From: Hemicentrotus pulcherrimus | Lineage: Eukaryota; Echinodermata; Echinoidea; Camarodonta; Strongylocentrotidae | Assembly: GCA_003118195.1 (NCBI GenBank) | Contig: BEXV01001620.1 | Coordinates: 55,089-67,089 of the forward strand | DNA: 12,001 bases | Direction: 5' to 3' | Shown here: positions 7,471 through 12,001 of the stretch, piece by piece | Position numbering within the stretch: position 1 is the stretch's first letter | Layout: the number at the start of each line of letters is the position of its first letter | Made by a program: the position numbers and the translations under genes | The notes under the pieces: generated by a model | What the model saw: only the letters and a program-made list of their open reading frames with translations | Told to the model about the DNA's origin: nothing | Databases searched by the model: none

Positions 7471-8633
7471 TATTGTATTATGCATGACTTTCTTGTTAAG
7501 CAGGTCCATTGGCTTTCAGTTGAACTGAATTAAACTACCCAGTTGAAAGAACTCATGAATAAATTAATAAAATAAATAGTCAGTAGTTAACATGATCTGG
7601 CAATATTGTGCGGCAATTTCTCCACGGACATTATCCTAACGAAGTCACAAAACAATACAACCTTAAAGATAAAGTTGAGTTCTGGTCATCCGATTGTATT
7701 GTGAAAGAAAAGGTGTGCAATGGATCAGAAAACGTTGATCATGTAGCAAGTAAGTATTGGTGTGTACTGCAAGGTTCTGGAGTCATCAAAATTCTAATAA
7801 ATTTGACCCAGTCTCGGTGAAGTAACAAGCACTTTACACAAAAAGTTTTATTTAAAACTACACAAATGGTGTCGGGCCTACTTACCTTGATTTCCTTCTC
7901 TTTCTTTGCTCATTACTTAGCCAGCATACATTTTCTACCAAATTTGTTTGGCAAATGACTTTTATTTGTAATTTTGAACATTCAGTGTAAGTTTCGTTTG
8001 ATTATGTGAGAATTCATTTTCTTTCTTTTTTTTTTAAACCAGTACTCAAGTTTATCTTTAATCTTCTTGACAAGAATATAATTGTTGAGTTGAGTACTTG
8101 AGATACGAACGTCCTAGAACCTTTGGACATTTGAAGAATCCTCGACTTGTTGGAGACAAAAGCGTTTAGTGACAGATGCTTGATCGATTGTGCACGTATA
8201 ACTTTCATAAATACCCAACAAATATATCTAGCGATCGTCTTTAAATGTTTGTTTTTCATTCTGTATGAAAATACTCCTCTTCAGGCATGAAACAACACTC
8301 GCTTCGTACCGACCTATATATGGAATGGCACGAAAGTGACCCAGGGATATGTAAAGTGTGACAGTTGTCAGCTTAGGGGTATTGTAAAGTAGTCTCATAT
8401 AGTAAACTTGATGGGCTAGGTTTAAAAATGATCCTAGGGCATTATCATCAATCATTTTGTTTTCTGTATTGACGATTTGACTGTTAAAAAAACCCGAAAG
8501 TTTGACAAAATGGTCATTTCTGCATCCCAGTCGTAGATACGCCATATAGGCCTCGATGATATTTTGCCGTCCATACGATGGCCTATGTTTCTAAAAAGAG
8601 ATAAGAAGTCGTTACAAACAGAGACAAAAGTTT
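7471..8633. other. AT-rich stretch with unassigned frames
   Basis: Contains a 75-codon plus-strand frame at 7596-7820 (listed separately), minus-strand frames of 81 codons (8014-8259) and 105 codons (8228-8545) that overlap each other and match nothing I know, and a perfect splice-donor string on the minus strand at 7880-7889. An imperfect inverted pair, CATATAGGCCTCGATG near 8542 and CATACGATGGCCTATG near 8573, lies close to the hairpin element that follows. None of this is enough to call a gene. Confidence 0.45.
7596..7820 (+). other. Unassigned open frame containing a splice donor
   Basis: The frame is open from after a TGA at 7593 to a TGA at 7818-7820 and has no ATG near its start. The middle reads like protein, mixed and polar with a few cysteines (for example YNLKDKVEFWSSDC). 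A consensus donor, GTAAGT, sits at 7750-7755 within it, so an exon could end at 7749. No clear acceptor with a pyrimidine tract precedes it. I recognise no domain. Chance explains a frame this short easily; it is kept only because of the donor and the composition. Confidence 0.12.
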
Positions 8634-8826
8634 AAATCTCAATTTCTGAAATTTCTTTAATCCAAGGTTCGTCAATTCAAATGTTCAGTCGGAAATTCGA
8701 AATTCCGAAGGTTCATATTTTTCCTATAAAAGAAAGAGTTCGTCATTCGGTAGGCAACGAATTTTCTGATTGAAACTTTAAAATGACGAACCTTAGGATT
8801 AAAGAAACTGCAGAATATTGAGATTT
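8634..8826. mobile_element. Hairpin (MITE-like) element with long terminal inverted repeats
   Basis: The first 42 bases (8634-8675, including AAATCTCAAT, TTTCTTTAATCC and AAGGTTCGTCA) match the reverse complement of 8783-8826 at most positions, with two or three single-base gaps. Pairing continues inward at lower identity: TTCAGTCGGAAATTCG at about 8684-8699 matches the reverse complement of CGAATTTTCTGATTGAA at about 8759-8775. Nearly the whole 193-bp element can therefore fold into one imperfect hairpin. There is no coding frame. The ATTCCGAAGGTTCG vocabulary recalls high-copy short repeats I associate with echinoderm and other marine invertebrate DNA. The element boundary is not marked by a clear target duplication. 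Confidence 0.75.
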
Positions 8827-8859
8827 TAGAGTTTATAATCCCTTTTTATTCCCCTAAAA

Positions 8860-9016
8860 TAGGGTTCGTTCCGGAAATAATGAGAGCCATTTCGAATTTC
8901 GTCCTTATCATGACCAACCCTTTTCCGCATTATGAGCCTCCTAGTATAGAAATAATTCGTACGACTGTTTTTTATTATTATTTTAAGTTTTTCGCATGAG
9001 AACCTTCGGAAAAACA
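8860..9016. repeat. Diverged sequence with the same GGTTCG/TTCCGAA motifs
   Basis: The words GGTTCGTTCCGG (8864-8875), TTTCGAATTTCGTCC (about 8891-8905) and, inverted, GAACCTTCGG (about 9000-9009) echo the hairpin element just upstream. No long alignment can be made by eye, so this may be an older fragment of the same repeat family. A 98-codon minus-strand frame (8826-9122) runs through it and into the end of the hairpin and is not recognised. Confidence 0.35.
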
Positions 9017-9363
9017 AAACACTTTTGGAATAACAAGTCTCCCCGGACAATGTTTTCCTTTTGAAGACAGCACGACCTTCGTTATAGACATACATGCTCA
9101 TCTGAATATCTCTATAATACAAAAATCTATTCTCGGGCCAAGAAGGAAAACAATTTTATGTCATTTTGTCTCCAAACTTCGGGCTGAATTTATGAAATGT
9201 ACCACTCAAACTATTGTTTTGCTACGAGCGCTGAGAGATCAATCGAGCAATGTTCTTTTGCATGTAGCGATTACTAAAATAGATAATCTGAAGTTAGAGC
9301 TCGCGAGTAGATGAACTAATAGACATGCACGTCCCTTGGAGCATGTATTCCGTCGTCTTCCTG
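9017..9363. other. Non-coding stretch
   Basis: No recognisable frame or repeat; ordinary AT-rich sequence between two repeat-derived blocks. Confidence 0.5.
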
Positions 9364-9607
9364 CAGTGACGTAGCTATATAGGGCACGCGGGCACACGCC
9401 CCCCCCCCTTCCCAATCAAGTGGTGAAAAGGGAACATGATTGAAACCATTAGAATGAATGGAAAGGCGGTTTGAATGAAAAACAAAGCTCCACCCTATAG
9501 TCTGGTGGCCTTTTTGATTAGCATTTCCTTCATCGAGTGGGACTGGTGCCCCCTCATTATAATGTGCATGCCCCCAGAATGCTTGTGCCACGCTACGCCA
9601 ATATCTG
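9364..9607. mobile_element. Non-autonomous hAT-like element or fragment
   Basis: The left end CAGTGACGTAGC (9364-9375) and the right end GCTACGCCA (9592-9600) are inverted copies of the CAGTGGCGTAGC terminus I know from many hAT-superfamily DNA transposons. The inner flanks also mirror each other (GGGCACGCGGGCACACGCCCCC on the left in two parts; GTGCATGCCCCC and TTGTGCCACGCTACG on the right). The interior of about 240 bp has no transposase; a 91-codon minus-strand frame (9316-9591) simply crosses it. A poly-C run of 10 lies at 9399-9408. The right terminus reads CCAATATCTG instead of CCACTG, so that end is mutated, and no 8-bp target duplication is obvious. Confidence 0.6.
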
Positions 9608-9691
9608 TCTGTGTATAGAATAGGTCGTCGTTCTCACTCCTTTCATTTTATAACAATCAGCGGCCAAGGCACTTCGAGCCTAAGTTTCCCC
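9608..9691. other. Short interval, unassigned
   Basis: Nothing recognised between the hAT-like element and the 53-bp duplication. Confidence 0.4.
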
Positions 9692-9797
9692 ACCTTTTGA
9701 CTTTTCTGAACGTGCATTATTCTATGGAGTCCAATGAGGAAAAGACCTTTTGACTTTTCTGAACGCGCATTATTCTATGTAGTCCAATGAGGAAAAG
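9692..9797. repeat. 53-bp tandem duplication
   Basis: Copy one is 9692-9744 and copy two 9745-9797. They differ at two positions: GAACGTGCAT against GAACGCGCAT, and TATGGAGT against TATGTAGT. The first difference is a C/T change at a CpG, a usual site of methylation decay. The unit has no coding content. Confidence 0.92.
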
Positions 9798-9812
9798 ACC
9801 TTCGTTAGGCCC

Positions 9813-9961
9813 TGGGCCCCGTTGTATAATACTTACCATTAATGGTATTAACCATCACTATTAACTAGCTACCATGACAACATCACTGAAGAGCCAATCA
9901 AATAAAAGTTTCCATGGAAGTTACTATTAATTAACAATAATGGTAAGTTTCATGCAACGAT
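9813..9961. mobile_element. Palindromic MITE-like element with ACTTACCATTA arms
   Basis: The outer 21 bases (9821-9841) match the reverse complement of 9938-9958 at 18 of 21 positions, sharing GTTG and ACTTACCATTA. Lower-identity pairing continues inward: ACCATGACAAC on the left mirrors GTTTCCATGG on the right. This leaves a short centre containing GAGCCAATCAAATAAAA. A perfect 12-bp palindrome ACCATTAATGGT sits at 9835-9846. The left end begins GGGCCCCGTTG, but the GGGCCCC is not mirrored on the right. No coding frame. The layout recalls short palindromic repeats dispersed in deuterostome invertebrate genomes; the family name is not known to me. Confidence 0.7.
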
Positions 9962-11197
9962 GTTACAGAAGGGACTAGAGGAGTGGGGCAGGGACTGGGC
10001 TATGATAAAGACGAACTGAATAAAAAATGTCGATGTTCATCATAAATGGATAAAAACAAACGTTAAAGTTTGATTTCGTGTTTAAAATGTAACAATAACA
10101 ACCAGACAAGCCAAGAGGGTAATTTTACTCTGTGCATAATAATGATACGAATAACCTTTGCGTCATTCTCCAAATCTTCAAAAAGGTTTGCATGTATCTG
10201 AGTAATGATGACACTGTCTCCCAAGGGATGTCGAGAAAGCTTGTTCATCAAAACCTCATCTTCGTGAGTGTTTTGATTAATGAGAGTGAAATAGCAAGTG
10301 GCAGAAATCTTGCAATGTTATCGAAAGGTAGATATAAATATTTATCAATTATTGATATGCCCTCGTTACCGCCGACGAAACCGATGTCAGACCGACAATA
10401 GACCGACGATAGAGCGAAAATTGTCACACTGTCTTATCCTAAATGGCGAAGAAGGAGAAAAATCCGTTTTTTCTATCTGTTCGAAATCGGTAAAGCGATT
10501 TGATGAATAATTTGTTATTGGATTCTATGTGATGAGTCTTAAGATAATTTGGCCTATTGTTTACAATCATACTGGAATATATAACATCTTCAAGCCGCTT
10601 ATGAAGCTACGACAGTCTTACAGACGATATTTTTCTCAATATTCACTGTACATCAGATTTACATAGTTACCTAAATGTTCATGAGACGAAATAGCCACTT
10701 TAGTTTATATATGAACACAGTGTCCTTTCCAGTTTATCCAAGCTCCCGTGTATCTTTATTTTAATAATTTAAATCAGTTTCACATGTGAGTGGTTTCTAT
10801 TGATGCATTGACCAACGATGTAAAACATTGCATGTACCTCGCAGCTGAACCTTCTCCAATACACACATTAACAAGCAAACATTGCTGTTAACATCAATTG
10901 TTTTTAAACATATCAGATGAAACCAATCGAAAGTAAAGTAGCGTTTAAAGAGTTCAAATAAATTGTATATGGTTTCAGCCATACATCAAACGATAGGGAG
11001 TTTTAAGTTATGTACGTAATCTGTAATTCAACAGATTTTAACTTCGATTTTGTTCTTACTTCTTTGTCATGTATAATTCTGCTGTGATATGATCTTGCTT
11101 ATTGTTCAACCAATGGAAAAGAATTTCTGTTGCATGACAGATGAATCAATAAACTCGAGTTAATTCAAATCCACTTTCAATTTTTTTTTCTTCACAG

Positions 11198-11291
11198 ACA
11201 CCATTGAAGAAAAAAAAAAACACTTGCCATCACGACCAAGCCGACATTATCATTGATATTCCACTAAGGTATCAGACAAAATGGAAAGAGT
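11198..11291 (+). other. Acceptor-flanked open segment, weak exon candidate
   Basis: A strong acceptor (T9, then CTTCACAG ending at 11197) is followed by an open frame that reads ACA CCA TTG AAG and then a lysine run encoded by the A11 tract, for about 31 codons to a TAA at 11291. A fair donor, AAG then GTATCA, lies at about 11269. The length and composition carry no family signal. Coincidence is the likeliest explanation. Confidence 0.1.
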
Positions 11292-11341
11292 AAAGATAAA
11301 CCAATATGATAAACTGCACGATTTTCACAATTTTATTTCAG

Positions 11342-11453
11342 TCATGCAAAAGCTGTTCTCAAAATGAATCTACCTATGATGTTCAGTATTCCTGACAAGA
11401 TTCAACGAACACAATCTAGAAATCAGAACAGTTCTCGTGAAAATCATTGTTGA
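11342..11453 (+). other. Second acceptor-flanked open segment, weak exon candidate
   Basis: TTTTATTTCAG ends at 11341. One frame after it stays open for 36 codons to the TGA at 11451-11453; another frame gives 17 codons, with two closely spaced cysteines, before a stop. No AATAAA follows within a plausible distance, which argues against a terminal exon. No match to a known protein end. Confidence 0.1.
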
Positions 11454-11989
11454 TGCAAACTGCATGATGATGATGGTTAATATTTGAAGAGAATATAAGA
11501 TGCAATTGTCGGAGTGATGGATAAAGTTGGTATTTGAAAGTTGGTTGAGCGAGGCGATCTAAACTACTGAGAATGCAAAATGATCCGTCATGAACGTGGC
11601 ATGCATTTCTGAGATATCGAAATGGGAGCTTGAACTACGTCGGAAGATTTTTAATCATTATATCATTCCGATGTGAATTCGAACCTTGTATAATTATAGT
11701 TCGTTGAGCTTAACTTAATTTAAACTAGGCGTTTAGGAATTATCTTCTTTTAACGTCAAAAACGAAATGACAAAACGCATTTTCGATTGAAAAGATATTT
11801 TAATATTTGTAAACATGTTTGAATTAATTTATATAAAATGCAACAGCAATAAGCAGTATATATATATATAGCTGTTTTACGATGATGCATTAACATAATT
11901 GATAAGAATTGATACCTTTGAAATCTACTTCCATCGGCCATTTTTGCTGATTTAGAGAGAGTCTTGCATTTCACTCACTTCGGGTCCCG

Positions 11990-12001
11990 CCCCCCCCCCC
12001 C
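11990..12001 (+). repeat. Poly-C run at the window edge
   Basis: Twelve consecutive C after CGGGTCCCG. The run is cut by the window end, so its true length is unknown. Poly-C also occurs inside the hAT-like fragment at 9399-9408, so this may be the start of another such element lying mostly outside the window. Confidence 0.7.

Larger units (their letters stand above)
9962..12001. other. AT-rich non-coding stretch to the window end
   Basis: The best frames are 89 codons (10132-10401, plus) and 72 codons (11756-11974, minus), both unrecognised. Small items are an 11-bp imperfect tandem pair (AGACCGACAAT/AGACCGACGAT) at 10389-10410, T9 and A11 runs near 11181 and 11210, a (TA)7 run at 11857-11870, and two splice-acceptor-like sites at 11197 and 11341. 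The window ends in a run of twelve C (11990-12001). Confidence 0.55.

Noticed and set aside
7304..7533. Two overlapping plus-strand frames of 72-74 codons
   Set aside because: Their middle is SLSLSLS from the TC array, and they straddle the right arm of the inverted repeat; no independent coding sign.
8228..8545. Minus-strand frame of 105 codons, overlapping another of 81 codons at 8014-8259
   Set aside because: No recognised domain, two different frames overlap, and no supporting splice or start context.
8826..9122. Minus-strand frame of 98 codons
   Set aside because: Runs through repeat-motif sequence, has low-complexity basic composition and no known domain.
9316..9591. Minus-strand frame of 91 codons
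   Set aside because: It lies almost wholly inside the hAT-like non-autonomous element and bears no resemblance to a transposase.
10132..10401. Plus-strand frame of 89 codons
   Set aside because: No motif, overlaps another frame, and is within chance length.
11675..11685. GGTTCGAATTC on the minus strand, resembling a tRNA T-loop or B box
   Set aside because: The five bases on each side do not form a T stem, and no acceptor stem or anticodon arm could be found.

Overview
The window looks like AT-rich, non-coding DNA from a metazoan nuclear genome. I find no gene that can be called with confidence. The longest ATG-started frame is 125 codons and is only a translated microsatellite; the other frames near 100 codons are what chance gives in AT-rich DNA and resemble no family I know. 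There are no operon-like runs of frames, no ribosome binding sites, and no rRNA or convincing tRNA. Long GA/GATA/GACA microsatellites, miniature inverted-repeat elements, a fragment with hAT-like ends, poly-C tracts and recurrent TAGGCCTA-like words fit a marine invertebrate. By recall of repeat style I favour an echinoderm such as a sea urchin. That is inference, not proof.

Layout: 1-2510 is unassigned AT-rich sequence. At 2511-2722 a TATA box, an initiator-like site, two tiny ORFs and a consensus splice donor lie in order, a possible first exon. 2723-4108 holds nothing I recognise. 4109-4581 has two abutting open frames behind a good splice acceptor, a weak candidate exon or relic. 4812-4967 carries degenerate 17-bp repeats. 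5332-5415 is an exact 42-bp tandem duplication, each copy holding a 16-bp perfect palindrome. 6266-7020 is a long purine-strand microsatellite region. Its right end forms one arm of an inverted repeat (about 6976-7081 against 7313-7417) whose other arm runs into a TC microsatellite.

From 8.6 to 10.0 kb repeat-derived DNA is dense: a hairpin element (8634-8826), related TTCCGAA/GGTTCG-motif sequence (8860-9016), a fragment with hAT-like ends (9364-9607), a 53-bp tandem duplication (9692-9797) and a palindromic MITE-like element (9813-9961). 9962-12001 is again mostly featureless, with two splice-acceptor-like sites and a poly-C run at the window edge.

There are no genes whose joint action can be described. 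The window is best read as an intergenic or intronic stretch rich in repeats. I did not find a credible new biological system; the most structured signals are the two long inverted repeats and the palindromic 42-bp duplication.
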